DNA of 64,000 nucleotides from Apoderus coryli (lineage: Eukaryota; Arthropoda; Insecta; Coleoptera; Attelabidae): assembly GCA_911728435.2 (NCBI GenBank), contig OU452202.1, forward strand, positions 17,525,135 to 17,589,134. The letters run 5' to 3'. Each line of letters begins with the position of its first letter. Position 1 is the stretch's first letter. A program made the translations under genes and the position numbers. A model generated the notes under the pieces. It did no database searches, had not been told where the DNA came from, and saw nothing but the letters and a program-made list of their open reading frames with translations. Shown here one piece after another: positions 43,801 to 58,800 of the stretch.

Positions 43801-46800
43801 CCCATAAGATCCGCTAATGGAGCAATGCCGTACATGCCCGCTACTTCACGATATTGGTCACCTCTCAATGGCGACACATCTTTATACGTTACTAAATCTT
43901 CAGCACCAATTTGAGCTTCCAGCTTCCGTATCTAATACAAGAAATAAAAATTATTGCGATATATACCACCAAATCTTAGATTAAAAAATCTTTAAAAGAT
44001 TGGGTGATTTGTGCAAAACGCCGAATTTTATTTTCTTAAATCTTTTGAAAACTATTGATTTTCGACACAAAGTTTAAAATCAAGAGTTTAATGGTTCTAA
44101 TATGTCTAAAAGACCGCACTTTCAAAATTAACGTCCGCCGTTTTACCTTACAGCTGCCACCAGACCTGGGCCAAGTACAGCACAATTGTACTTAAAATAT
44201 TCAAGTACAAGTACATTCTAAATGTACTTAAAGTCCGAAAATCTAAGTACTTGATTCAGAAGTACTTATTATTTTAAGTAGGGGAGACCGGGGTTGGTTG
44301 TTACACGGGGTAGGTTGTTACTTTTAATTTTAACTGGCAGGTCAGATGGCAGCACCTGTCTGCGGCCATGATTATGAGTGTTACAAGCAGGTGTATCCAT
44401 AGTCTGTGTGTTGTGGACGCCGAGAGAAGATTGTATTTTTAAGGTAAGGTTTTATAATTTTTGTACCAAAATGTAATTTTATAATTGCATTTTTGATTCT
44501 TACTAGCTTAGTTAATGTGAAATGTATTATCCCGATCGTAGGTATTGTATAAAACCATGCTACTTGGCTTTTCATTGCATAAGGTGCAAATCCAAATTAT
44601 TTTGAATGTGAGGGTTTTTTTAATACTTTTGTATAAAATGGCCACCAGGGGCAGGTTGTTACAATTCAAACGGGGCAAGTTGTTACTGTAACAACCTGCC
44701 TCGTAATCCAAGTTCATATATTTTTCATTATTACAAATGTACTTAGAAATCGGATGTAATAATATTTTGCTGTTTTCAGATCCACAAAGATGAGGAATTA
44801 TAAAAAAAAGACAAATCGCGGTGAAACTCCAAAAGAAGTGATTTTAGCTGCTGTTAAAGAAGTTGCTGAAAAGAAAAATCTATTAGATCTGTGGCTGAAG
44901 AATATGGAATAAATTTTATGACTCTTCAGAGATATGTTAAGAAGTATCAGAAAGCTGGTCCAATTGGTACGAGAACAATATATTCCAAAAAATACTTTAT
45001 ATAGAATAACTTAATCTTATTTTATTACAGAGGGCAAAAACATTTCCACTGGATATTTAAAGAATAGGCAGATACTAACACAGTTTCAAGAAAACGAATT
45101 AGCTGTATATGTAACAGAATGTTCGAGAATTTATCATGGTTTGTCTCCCAAAGATTTAAAGCAACTTGCATATCAGTTTTCAATGAAAAACAATGTAGTT
45201 GTACCAGATAATTGGATTAAATCCGAATCCGCGTCATCTGATTGGCTTACGGGGTTTTTAAAACGACACCATGAATTATCGATACGCACGCCACAAGCCA
45301 CTAGTTTAGGACGTGCCACAAGTTTTAATCGGCACAACGTAAGCTTGTTCTTTGAAAAGCTTTCCGATGTCCTTGGCAGACACAACTTTGGTGCCAACGA
45401 TGTTTATAATTTGGACGAGACGGGTGTCACGACCGTTCAAAGGCCGACAAAAATCATAGCTTCTAGAGGAACAAAGCAAGTGGGGGCAGTAACCTCGGGG
45501 GAAAGAGGAACTCTGGTGACAGTGTGTGTAGCAGTTGACGCAAGTGGTAATTCCATTCCACCAATGTTTATCTTTCCACGGAAAAATTACAAGGAGCATT
45601 TTGTTTCCGACGGACCACCAGGCTGCATAGGAACAAGTAACCCATCTGGCTGGATGATGAAAATGAAGAATGCTCTGTCTGATCTGTTGTGAGGCATTCA
45701 GTAACTCAAAATCCAAAGAAAAATGGGTTCAGTGTATTCAGTGTAAAGGGTGGGCGCATGAGCTCTGTAGCGATGGATGTGAATTATTTACATGTGTACA
45801 CTGCGATTCCGACTAATATTTTACTTGGAGATAGACAGCGATATTTTGTATTTATAATGTGTGTTTTTCTTTTAATGTGAAGTTTACAGAGAGGGTTATT
45901 TGTTTTTGAGTATTTTGTTAAAATTGTTTATGGTTTAATAAAACAAAATTAGACAAACTACACTGAATTGCCTTTAGTAACAACCTGCCCCAATAAAGTA
46001 ACAACTTGCCCCGAGGTGGGGTAACTTGATACAGTTTGCATAGGATATTTATATATAATTTTTTACAGAAAATATAAAGTTTTATGCAAATTTAAATATA
46101 CTAACTTATATTAAAGTCATATATGCTTCGTATACGTAATTTGAAAAGAACATTGTAACTTTTCATTAGGCCCACAAATATATTCTTTAAAAATTGTAAC
46201 AACCAACCCCGGTCTCCCCTACATATGTACTTATGAAAGATAAATTTTAAGTACATCACAAGTACATTTCAAGTACATTACTACATAAGGTCCGTAGAGT
46301 GTAGAGTTGTAGAGCCTAGAGAGAGAAAGTTAAAATATTGCAATGTACCTATTGTATATTCTATGGCACTGAAATATGTGGTTGTGGACAGCAGACTGCA
46401 AGTAAGTCTTTATGTAGAACTGCACCTGCTCCGGTAGTACTTTTTTCTACGAGAAATTGTCGTATGCTCACTTGGGATCTTTTTATTTTATCATCTTGTT
46501 CCAGTTGAATATTCATATTTGACATTTTCTTTAGCTTTTTATTTTCGTTATAAATAGTCACTGTACGCACTCGTGTAACCCCATTTTAAATGTTTTAGAA
46601 AATTTGTTATTATAGAAACTGATCGTTTAATTGTCGTCTATTTGAGTTATTTTAAAAAACTTTCCATGTAAAATTATTTGCATATTTGAAAATTGCTCTC
46701 CAGTGTCACTACCGGTAGAACTTGTAGAAGCGACATTGTTATCTATGCGAAATTCCTTTATCTGTCTTTTCCTCTTAGGAGGAACGTATTCTGGATCCTC

Positions 46801-49800
46801 AGCAGTGGAGAAACGGTCATGTTCCTCATTAGCACAAGCACTTACATCAATTATATTTGTATTCTCAAAACGACAACAGAAATAGAATATAGCGTATATG
46901 GATATTCTTCAAGTACATTTTAAGTACATTTCAAGTACATCAAAATAATTACAAGTACAGGTACTTAAGTACACAAAACAAAATGTACTTATAAGTACAT
47001 GTACTTAAGTACTGCCCAGGTCTGGCTGCCACCATAAACTTTGTTTTCTTTTAAATTCGGACCTGCATTTTTAATTTTGTTTTCTAAAATGGTTTGTCAC
47101 CACCTTTAAAATAAGGTATAACTCAAGTATGATCTCGACCTTTCGATTCTATAGTATCAATGATTTTTCCGTGATACAGACCTGCATTATTTTTTGCTGA
47201 GCGTAAATAAAATATTTTTAAGGGCATTATGTAGTAACATATTTAGCTAAGCAAAAAATAATGCAGGTCTGTATTAAGGAAAAATCATTGATGGTGACTA
47301 CTATCAAATCGAAACGTCAGACACCGTATTTGAGTTAGACTCTATTTTAAGGTGGTGACAAATAAAAAAAGGTCTGTATTTGAAAAAACAAAGTTGATGA
47401 CCCGTCCGATACAAAACCGGGCCCCTTGAGGATACCGGGCCCGTGTTCCGTGGAACACGCAGAACACTGGTCACTACGCCCCTGTTTCGGGTACCATAAA
47501 GGTGTGCTTTGCCAATTTCTCTTATTCTATCCAATTTAATTTTCTTTGATGTAATCAATTAAGATAATATACGTACCATCTCGTCCCTTTCGCGCATCAT
47601 CTCATCAAAGTAGTCATCTCCAGTACCACCCACACCTAAATCAGCCATATCAACCATATCATCATCGTCAGGTATATCAATACCTGCAGCCGCATATGCT
47701 GCGAGTTCTTCATCAATATCAATTTGCCCTTGTAGTTCCTCCGGTTCCGGTTCCGGCTCCGGTTCCGGTTCTGGTATTTTTTCTTTCTTCTTCTTTTTCT
47801 TTTTTTTATCTAAATTCATCGAAACAACAGGCTTAAAATCAGAGATTATTATTAAATCTGCTAGAGGTTTGAAAAGTGCTACAATTTAAAAGGATCCAAG
47901 ACGGTAACAGATTTCTCAGTTTTTCACTATACAGGGTGTTTCAATAATAAGCGGCAATGTACGATGCTGTGTTGAACATTGTTGGCGTGCAAGGTGGATC
48001 GCGTGCAAGGTGGCTTAATGAGGGATCCTGCTTTTTTTTTTGGTCATTTTTGCATGCAAAAAATAATATCACAAGAATACCTAGCGTCATGTCATTTAAC
48101 GATGAGCAATACAGCGAGCCACAGGCTATAGTGCAGTGCTTTGCTCAGTATTTTGATAGCGTATTTCAGAAGCCCAGTGAAACTGAGATCGATATCATGA
48201 ATAATTTATCTTATTCCACAATTTCTGTATCGAATATTACTGAAAATGAAATAATTGATTCTTGTAAAAAATTGAAAAACAAGTTTAAGGCCGGACCTGA
48301 TGGATTGCCATCGTTATTAGTAAAGGATTGCGTTGGAATCTTGGCGAGTCCACTGGCAACAATGGTAAATTTCCAGATCGATGGCGAGAGGCAAGAGTTG
48401 ACCCTGTTTATAAAGCAGGCGATAGATCGCTCATCAATAACTGTCGCCCCATTTCTATATTGTCCAATTTTTCTAAATTATTTGAAGCTGTGCCGTAAAT
48501 CAGCATGGGTTTTTCACCGGGTGGTTCACTGCCACTAACCTTGCAACTTTTACTCAACAAGTGAACGATGTTGTTGATGGTGGTGGTCAAATTGCTGTGT
48601 TGTATACAAACTTTGCTAAAGCTTTCGATCGCCTGAATCACCGAATACGTGTTCAAAAGCTCGACCGATTCGGATTTGATGATGGCTTGAAGGCCTTAAT
48701 TACTTCATATCTTCAGAACAGACTCCAATATGTATATTCTTCCTCAGGCGTTCCGCAGGGATCCAATTTGGGTCCACTGCTTTTTTCTATTTCTATAAAC
48801 GATCCAAATGATTGTCTGTGTGTAAAGAGGCTTTTTTTGCCGACGATCTTAAGTTGCTCGCTCCTATTAGTTCTCACGTAGACTGTCTTCGGTTGCAGAA
48901 CGATTTGAGGGCTGTGGAACATTGGTGTAACGTTAATAAACTATCGCTCAAGGAGAATAAATGCAAATGTACGACATTCACTAGAAGGAAGAATATTATA
49001 AATTTTCGCTACACGGTTGGTGGGACCGCACTAGCTAGGTTTCTGACTGCTGCTGATCTGGGCGTGCTTTCCGTCTATAATTTGTGCCGCATGTGGCTGC
49101 CAGGACTAGTGAAGCTATGAGATCCTACGGTTTTATCGTAAGAAGCTGTAGAAATTTTCATAGTTGAATGCCTCAATCAAACTCTTTTGTGCGAATATTG
49201 CTCCTTGATTTGGTATCCGATCTATCGGATTGATGTGCAGAATGTTGAGAGTGTCCAAAGGAAGTTTTTGAAATACCTTTCATTTAAGGCAGACGGTATT
49301 TATCCTGACAGAGGGATTGAATATTCGTTGTTGCTGAACTGGTTCGAATTCAAGAGTTTAGAGTTTAGAAGAATATTTTATAATTTTTGTTACCTTTCTT
49401 TCCACATATAACGCCACACGAGTCTTTTTTTCCTGCTTTACTCCCTCCCCAGCCTGTCTCCAATTCTGCTCGTCTTTTAGCATCTCTTTCTCGAGCTCTT
49501 TCTCGGGCTGATGGTACAGTTGCCGCAGCAGCTGCTGCCGCTTGAGCTACACGAGGTACAAATCCACCAGCTTTTTTTGCAGGTGGTTTTGGTGGAGGTT
49601 TTGCAGCGGGAGGAGCAGCTCCTTAAAATGAATAAAAGATAACATTTATTTGAAATACATCTTTATAAATTGCTTTAGGAACATAATAAAGTAGAAAATA
49701 AAATAATTTTAGTTATGTCCGTTTTATTTTTCTACTACTATTTAGAGTATTTGTGGTCATAACAAACTGGAAAACATAATATAGGTTTTGTTAGATATAT

Positions 49801-52800
49801 TTGTTCTTTTATTACCTCTCTTTATAGAGCCACTCGAGTCTTTTGCTCCTGCTTTTTTCCCTCCCCAGCCTGTCTCCAACTCTGCTCTTCTTTTAGCATC
49901 TCTTTCACGAGCTCTTTCTCGCGCTGATGGTACTGTTGACGAAGCAGCGGCTGCCGCTTGAGCTACTCGAGGAATAAAACCTTTTCTTGCTGCAGGTTTT
50001 GCAGGGCCGGCACCTAAATTATTTATGTAGTGTAGTTAGTCGATATACAGGGTTATTCACGCCATACGACACGGAATAGTGTGGCTAAACTATTTAATTT
50101 CCTAAAAGTTTTATTCATGGGTTCGATAAAAATGATTTATGGCTACTTTTGAAAAATATTGTGAATATATACAGGGTGTCTCAAATATAAGAAATGCACC
50201 ATAGTTGTGTTTTTTTTATAAAATGCCCTGTATATGAATAGATTTTTAGATTCCCCGTTAAAAATAAATCTAACTTTCATTAAAGTACATCTCACCTAAA
50301 CCTGACAGTTTTTTAATAAAAATATAGACATAATTTGAATGAAAAAATTCAAATTCCAAAAAAGCGGTCTTCGAGAGACTGTTAAGCAGTTTAACGAAAG
50401 ATACTACCCAAACACAGTGCAACTACATCAAGAACTTTCAATATTGATTTTAAATCGTGTTGAATTTTGTACATGGGCAGGAACAAAATCATCGAAAATG
50501 AAAACTGTTTTAATAGAGGAGATGAAGAAGCAAATAAAGGAAGCTTTTAGAGGCGTTACACCAGGTTAAAGTTGTTGAAGGATTTAAGAAAAGGATTCAA
50601 ATGTGCCTAGAGTCCAATCACTTTGAACATTTATTATAAAATTTATCAGTATTTATGTATATCTTGTTATTTAATTTAAGTTAAAAATGTATTTATTTGT
50701 TTTGTTATTGTTTAAATATATGGTTTGTCAAATTCTCATGGCTGACTTGACAAATATTATAATATTGAAAAATTGAAAAATTGTTCCTTTTACTACCAAT
50801 ATGTGCTTTTTCCATGCAAAATTAAAAATATACATATCTATAGGAAAACCTTATAGTGATTAATAGATAATTAATTTCATCATCATCAAATACAGGGTGG
50901 TCTATATGAAATTAACAGGTTCAATTAAAAATTCGCCTAATATTATGTATATGTGCATTTTCCACGAAAACGTCAAGAGTTATCCATAGGAAAGTATTAT
51001 AATATTTGACAGATAATTACTTTGTGCATCTAATTTTGACATCATATACAGTGTTCCATTTGAAATAAACAAGTTATTTAGAATTAAACTTTGCGTTCAT
51101 ATAACTTATATTATTGGACACCCTGTATTCAGTATTGGATTTTTTTATATTTGGCGTAACAAGTCATGAGTGGGTATATTTATAAACCTAGCCTGGCTTA
51201 AAAAGTACAAACGAATAAGTGTGAATTTTTTCATTCAAATTATGTCTATATTTTTATAAAAATTAAAATATTTAAAAAACTGTCTGGTTTAGGTGAGATG
51301 TACTTTAATAAAAGTTAGGTTTATTTTGAACGGGGAATCTAAAACTATATTTATATACAGGGGATTCCATTTAAAAAACACAACTATGGTTCATTTTTTA
51401 TATTTGGGACACCTTGTATAGATTCGCAATATTTTTAAAAAGTAGCCATAAATTATTTTTATAGAACCCATGAATAAATCTTATGTCGTGCATAACCCTG
51501 TATACGATGGTACCTTATAAGTTTTAGGAAAAGTAACCATATTATTGTTTTGAACATTTAAGTGATTACTCAGGTCAACCCAATCTATCAGTCTATAATA
51601 TTATCATATTTGTACGACTTCCGGTTATGGTTTGGTATCAAGTTCCAGTATAACCGGAAGTCCTACAAATATGAATTTTCAAAACAATTGTATGGTTACT
51701 TTTCCCAAAACTTCTAAGATATCATCGATCAGCAATCACCCTGTAGAATTGATAGGATTTCAAATATGGATTAGTATCTTAATTTATGAGCAAAATGTCA
51801 ATAACTTCGAAATATTTAAATATAAATTATTTAACTAAATTCTTAGTCATCCAGAAATATTAAAAGAAATTCAAAACTACAAAACCGAATTGTTTAACTC
51901 TTACCTTTCCGAGGTCGGGCTCCAGGTTTTGCTGGTTGGCCACAGGGAGCTGCGGCACCACCACATGTGCCTATAAAATAAATCAAATAATATTGTTTAA
52001 ATGATTGATAAATTTTCTCCATACAAAGTGTCTAATTTGCATCAACTAATTGTCGAAAAGTTGAAGATTTGTTGCTATACGCATTTAGATATAGGGATGC
52101 CGCGAGACGAGACTTAAAGTGAGTATCGACATGACGAGATGCGACCGAAAAAATCGAGACGATACTCAGCTCAGTCTCGTCTCATCTCGAGTGTTCTCGA
52201 CTTATATTTTAAGACGAGAGTATAGGCTTAAATTATGAAGTGTCACAGTCAAGATCGAATTAGGCCTTTAATTTTGAAAAAAAAATTGCATTCAAAACAT
52301 AAATAACAATAAAAACGTAAGTCTTTAGCAGATACTATATATGTGTAATCGAAAATCAAAAATATGTTGTTATAAGGGGTTTCATTATTTTAAAACTTCT
52401 CCGCCCTACAAGTATAGCCTAATAAATAGTATATTATTTATGAACCTAAACCCCCCGTGATTTAAATGAATTATCATTTTTTTAAACTTTTTCTACCTCG
52501 AAAACATGCGGCTAAAGTTGTATTAATGTACCAAGTTTCACTTTTTGGGACACCCTGTAGATTAAATAAATTAAAATGAACCACAACATTTCAGCAAAAA
52601 ACTTGTGTTAATATTAAATATTTGAAAGCGAATTTTTAGTAACAGGTTATAAAAAAAAAAAAGGAAAACAACGACATAGAAACATCTATTCTGGTGAAAA
52701 TCTGCGTCACATTTACACTAGCTCACGTTTTGCTAATCATCCTGTTAGTTTTTTCAGAGCAACTTTGCGTGAGCGCGGTCATACTGAAAGTTTGTTATAA

Positions 52801-55800
52801 TTCTGACGAAATGAGATGACAGACCTTCTTGGGAAAAATATTAAGGGTTATTTTTTCATCACCAACATTACAGTCGACAAAAACCGTCCAAAATTGCCAT
52901 TTTATTAGCATTTGTTAACTGCCAAATTTCAATAAATAAATTTCAAAAAGTTATTTCAAAATGTTAATCGACACCATTTATTATGGATTTTGTAAATTGG
53001 CTTTGTGTTTAGACTGGCCAGTACCGATGGCATTTGGTTCACTATAATAGTTATTTACCTAACGAGTGCGGAAAGTAGTAGGAAAAATTAACTTTTCCGC
53101 ACTGTTTTTAATATTGCTATAATTGTCGAAAAAAGTCAGATACTTAGGTATAGTGCTAGATTTGTCAAAAATCATAACTCTTTAGCCAGACTAAAATAAG
53201 AGGTACTTATAGCTTACAGTACCTAATAACATTTTCGACTTTTAGTTCATTTATCATTTTTCTCTTATGACACAATAATAATAACTGACATTATTATGAC
53301 AAAAGGCATATTTGACAAATTTGTCAATTGTTGTTACCTGAATTGTCGGTTTGATAGTTATAGCAATATTAATAAAAACAGTGCGGAAAAGTAACTTTAC
53401 AGCACTGAGTGCGGAAAATTGGTCTTTACCGCACGCTCGTAGGAAAACGTTATTGTTTACTAAAATACTCATTCTATATGCATAATAATGCGTGTCTGTT
53501 GCAAACATATTATCGCATATTTGGAAAACAATATACCTGCATCAGCTACTTGGGCTTGGGCTGCTGCCTGAGCATAGGCTTGTGCTTGCGCTGCAGCCTG
53601 AGCTTCTCTTCTTGCCGCTGCCATAGCTCGTGCACTGGTGGGGCTACCACATGGTGTTCCAGGCGAACATGGTTGTCCAGGTGGCTGAGGGGATGTAAGG
53701 TATGGTGAAGGTAGTGGTTCTGGTCCGTATTCTAAATCGGGAACTAAAATACAAACATATATAAATAATAAAGGTTATTTATAGCCTTTATGTAAAAATA
53801 TCAAAGGTAAATAAGTATATAAGTAACAAAAGTTATTATCAACAATACTTTTAGAAGAATATGATCATTTTTTAATAAGCATAAAAATACACTCACGGCC
53901 TTCAGTTAAGACACGATGCCTAAAAATTCTTGGTTTAGGCATCGGTACTTTGAAGTATCCTTCTTCAGCTACTCCAGGATAAATTGGTGTCTCTTGGAGT
54001 TCGAGCTCTTTTGCAATTTTCTCTGGAAAATTGAGTTAATGTTTACATGAATAGTAATATCAAGGGCGACAATTATTGATGATGATGATGATGATGATGA
54101 TGTTATTCTCTTAGAATGATAATTTACTTAATGTATCAATGTGTATTAAGTAGTGGTTAAATAATGTACCTCCATATGATCTCTCATATTCTTCAATAAT
54201 GCGTTCGGGGTCCTCTGGTGGTAAATATTGTGAGACGCGCCTCCAATCCTGGATTGCCTCTCCTTGTCGTCTTGCTCGCGCTTCTAATCTACGCTGCATA
54301 TATTGTTCCCGGGTGGGTTCAATCATTGGTGTACAGGGCTTTGCCATTTTGCCAATTTTTTCGAAAAACTTTTGGGCTACATAAATACACATAATTTACA
54401 CACTTAGATCGTATAAATTTTATTTTACAACAAGAATCTTATAGTCTCCTACATTCGGCAAGTAATCTAATTTACAGGGTGTTTCAAAAAGACGCGGCAA
54501 TATTTAAGGGGGGTGATTTCTCAGGTCATTTTATGAAAAAAAGTTCCTATAAACATACGTCTGGAAATGCATAAAAGGAGTAATTTTTTTTTGCAGATAA
54601 CGGTTTTTTTTTAATTAACTTAAACTACTGTGACAGTATCTACGGTCCTTGTCTTGATAGTGTGGACAGAGGGAGAGTTCAGAAGTTGCAGAACTCTTGC
54701 TTGCGGTTCATATTTGGCATTCGAAGAAGACATCGCATATCTCACAAACTTAAGGAGGCAGGTTGGCTGAATATGTATAACAGACGCATTCACCATTCAA
54801 CATGCTTCTTTTACAAAATAATAAAATAAAAACCTTTCCTTATCTGGTTAATAGAATTGTGTATAGAACTGATGTGCATAATCTAAACATCAGACGTAAA
54901 AGTCTGTTCATAAAAAGGAAATATTTAAAAGATCGTTCTCTTATAATGTCGCCACGCTAGTTAACCGGTTTGTGATTAAGGATTTCTCTCAGAGTTTGCA
55001 TGTGTTCAGATCTACGATTAAAAAGATATGGCTTGACAGCGTTTAGGCATTTCATTTGGGTATTTTGTTTGCACTGTTTTTAGCCCAACACTTTATTTTT
55101 ATATACTTATGTGTTTTAATATTGTATTTATTGTGTAGTACTGATTTTTTTTTGTTATTTTTTATTGTGTATTGTTTCTTGGGCTTCAACAGCACTCAAC
55201 CTAGTTGAGAGGATGAGATTTCACGCCCTTTAGTTCTAATGGTTGTAATAATACATTTTTTGTACACATTTATGTAATACCTTTTAGAACTAATAAACAT
55301 ATATTATTATTATTATTATATGGCCCTAAATAGATCAAAATCATTAAGTGCAGTGGTGTTAGGGGGCAATTTAATAAACATTGTTAACAAAAAAATGTAC
55401 GCTACTGACTCTAATTTAATTTCGATATTGTCTTGAGATAAAGCAATTCAAACCACAACTTTTTTATCTTTTGTATTTTTTTCATATGTTGCTTCGTTTA
55501 CGAGATACAAATTTAAAGCGTTTTTCAATATACCAAGAATATTTACCAATAATTCAACTAAAAATAACATTAACATTTCGCAGCAAGATAAAAATAAATA
55601 AATAACTACAATTAACATTTGTACCTAATACAAAAAATTACTCTGTGCCTTTTGAAACACCCTGTATATCTTAGAAATATGTGTTTTATGTGTGCACTTG
55701 TTGTCTCTTTATATTATTACTTGTATTTAATTTTTCGAAATAAATTTAATTGTAGAAGTGACGATTCTTTTTGGTTTGAGAGACATACATAGACGTACAT

Positions 55801-58800
55801 TTGTCATGTCTATATTTATATAAAATTGTTATTCTATTTGAAGTTTACCTTTTCTGCCTTTTGGTGGTATAACTCTGGGTGGCGGTCCTGTGGGTTTTTT
55901 GCCTTTAGGACCAGCTGAAAAATTATTATATTTTATTTCTACATTCTTCTGGCAGCATTAGTTAAGCCACTATGTTGGTTCATATATTATGAACATTGAG
56001 TTTAACAAAAGCAATATAATATGATTTCCCTAAACGTACAAATTTAACGCTAATATCATCGTTACGTCCCACACATCAATATATAGGGTATTACAGAATA
56101 TTTAGAGGAATATTCAAGGGCACATTCTACATAAAAATTCATATAAACGTGAGTCAAGAAATTCTCCGTTTTTATCATAATATGGACTGCATATATTTTC
56201 CACATATTTTTAAGCTGGAACTATTGCCTCGAGGACTGCAACTGAGAAACAAGTAGTGCTATACTTTTCCTGAAACCTGACTGATGGGATGAAACAAATT
56301 TTATTGTCAAACAGAAAATGCGAAATTTGAAAACTTAAAATTTTTTCCAAAACGATAGATAAAGTTGGCAGCAAACTTATCGGGCGAAAGTCAGAACAAG
56401 AAACAAGATTAGTGGTTTTTGATAGGGGACGTATTAAGGGCAATTTCCAGATATCTGGAAAATAACCCGATTCCACGCAGCAATTCATTATGTGAGTACT
56501 ATGTGGACAAATATGAGGAAGGCACATTTTTAACATAAGAGCACTAATATCGTCATGACCATATGCATTGGATTTTAAGGACAGTATACTATATTAGAAA
56601 CTTCTTGCATTGTAGAAAATTTTTAAGTTTAAAATTTGGGTTAAAGTTTCCATATGAGTAGTCAAAGCTAGTCATCGCACAACTACCATCATGCAGAAGA
56701 ATTCTGCTTAAAAAGGGCGTCTTGCATTTTTGGTTCTGACGCAACGCACCTTTTTTGGAATTATTTTATCAATCACTGCTGTATAAGCTATTGATGATAT
56801 ATTTTAATTGTACTTACTAATTTTTCAGGAAGGAGTATACTAAACTGAATACAATGCTGAAAATGGCTTCGCCGTGCACCAATACATGCCTACATCGTTT
56901 TAGCATATTTTTGTTTTGAGATCATTGAATAAGGGATGTTGACTACCCTTGCAATACGACGAAACGTATACATTCACTCCAAAATAGTAAAATTTTTTGG
57001 TTCTCTTGAACACTTAATTAAATCTGACATCCGACTTATTCTACTACACGAGAAATCTAAATTTTCATTAGCCGAGTAAATTAAGCTTCTGCATTTTTCT
57101 TGCCTTAACCAGTGGAAATACTGCAGCCTGACTGTAAAGTCTGCTTCAGAAAGGACTTGTACTTGTACTTTGTAAATGGTAAGGATATAGAGCAGCTACT
57201 GCTCGTGGAGTATGCTAGAAGCCTTGTATTTTTCTTTTGAGGTTTTTGTTTAACCACTCTTATGACATTTGCGTATATCAAAATTGATCTTAATCTCTCA
57301 GTGAAATAAACTATTAAAGACAGAAAACTTTAAACACCCTATGAAATATTTTTCCTCCTATATTTTCCTCAGTATATTCTGTGACACCTTGTATAGAGAG
57401 GGAAGAATACACTCTTGTTATCTTTACTTACGTCTTGGGGCTGCTGGTGGTGGTATTTTGCTAGGTACCTTAAGGGCTCTCTGTGGTTTTCCTTTTGTTT
57501 TTCCTCTTCCTTTCCCTCCTACCGGTGGCGCCGGTGCGGGTGCCGGTGGAGGTGGTGATACTTCTTTAATAGGTCGCAGAGGCATTCGTGCATCGCGAAC
57601 CATATAACGGGGGCCGCCCCTTATATCAAGTTAAAAAATAGTATAAATACAGATAATATTAATTAGCTACTACCCTCAGGATAGTAATCTGGCTCTGGAA
57701 AGTTTTGGGGCGACACAACCGATTTTTTTAATGTTTTTTGTCGTTCCGATTAGGCACCAATGATCAATTTCAAGGTATTGTAAACAATTTTTTCCTTGAG
57801 AAACGGTATGACTAGTGCAAATTTTACAAGAGATAGAAAAGTCTTAAAATGAAGTGTCAGACAAATAATTAAAGTTATTTTTCTACGACTGTCTTTAAAT
57901 GCCTTTATTATATGTTCAATCATGAATTTGAACATTTTCAAATTCATGATTGAACATAGTACATTGTAATGCTGTTTATCATTTACCCGTGCGTAATAAT
58001 ACGTAATAATATGTCCTACTAGTTACCTAGCAACTAGTGGGAAATATTATTACGCACGGATAAAATTTCCTGGTAATGACAAAAGTAGCGGCGGCCATGA
58101 AAAATCACCATAGCAACGCCGAAAATACAAACACCAAATTGACAGTTTTTGTATTTATAATTAATAATAATTATAATTAAGTATTTCGTTAATTTCAAAA
58201 CACATAAACAGTGATAGTGAATATAGTTTAACACCACCTAGTCAATTTAATACTTCTAATTTATCGTATTTAGGCTTATATCCTAATAAGGGTAAGTTTC
58301 GAAAAACAAATATTTTCCTAAAAATTATGTTAAATTTATTCAAAAGCATTAATACAGTCGTAGAAAAATTATAGTGTGAAACTCACATGAAATGACCATT
58401 TCCTACTCGTATGATTAACAGCACTCGCCTGCGGCTCATGCTGCAAACGATCATACTCGTAGGAAATATATGTAATTTCATGTTCGTTGCACAATATACT
58501 ATTGTACGGGGGGCAACAAAAATACAACCTTTTATTTACCAATCACATCGCATTTGCGTCAAAACACGACAATAATAGTAGTAATACTCAGTTCCAAAAT
58601 TAGTGAAAATCGTTAAATGTGTTTAGAAATTATTCCAGAAAAACGATATTTGAGAACTTTAGTAACTAATAAGTTTCATAAATATTTCAATTACATTTTA
58701 CGCAGTTTGTTAGAATAATTGGAATGTAAATTTTAGTAGTAGCATTTTGATATATTTGTAAAACAGAATAAAATACCTCCTTAATTCGCCTCTCAACATA

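Larger units (their letters stand above)
44161..47024. mobile_element. hAT-like element hosting a nested pogo element
   Basis: Perfect 8-bp direct repeats GCTGCCAC (44153-44160 and 47025-47032) flank inverted ends CAGACCTGGGCCAAGTAC and GTACTGCCCAGGTCTG. Many AAGTAC-type motifs crowd both subterminal regions. No recognisable hAT transposase domain remains; short charged frames near 46.4-46.9 kb may be remnants. The pogo insertion at 44281-46219 makes up most of its length. Confidence 0.87.

Noticed and set aside
54170..54376. First exon of a separate gene starting at MAKPC
   Set aside because: The frame is open upstream to a good acceptor and joins e15 in phase, so an internal Met is simpler, though not excluded.
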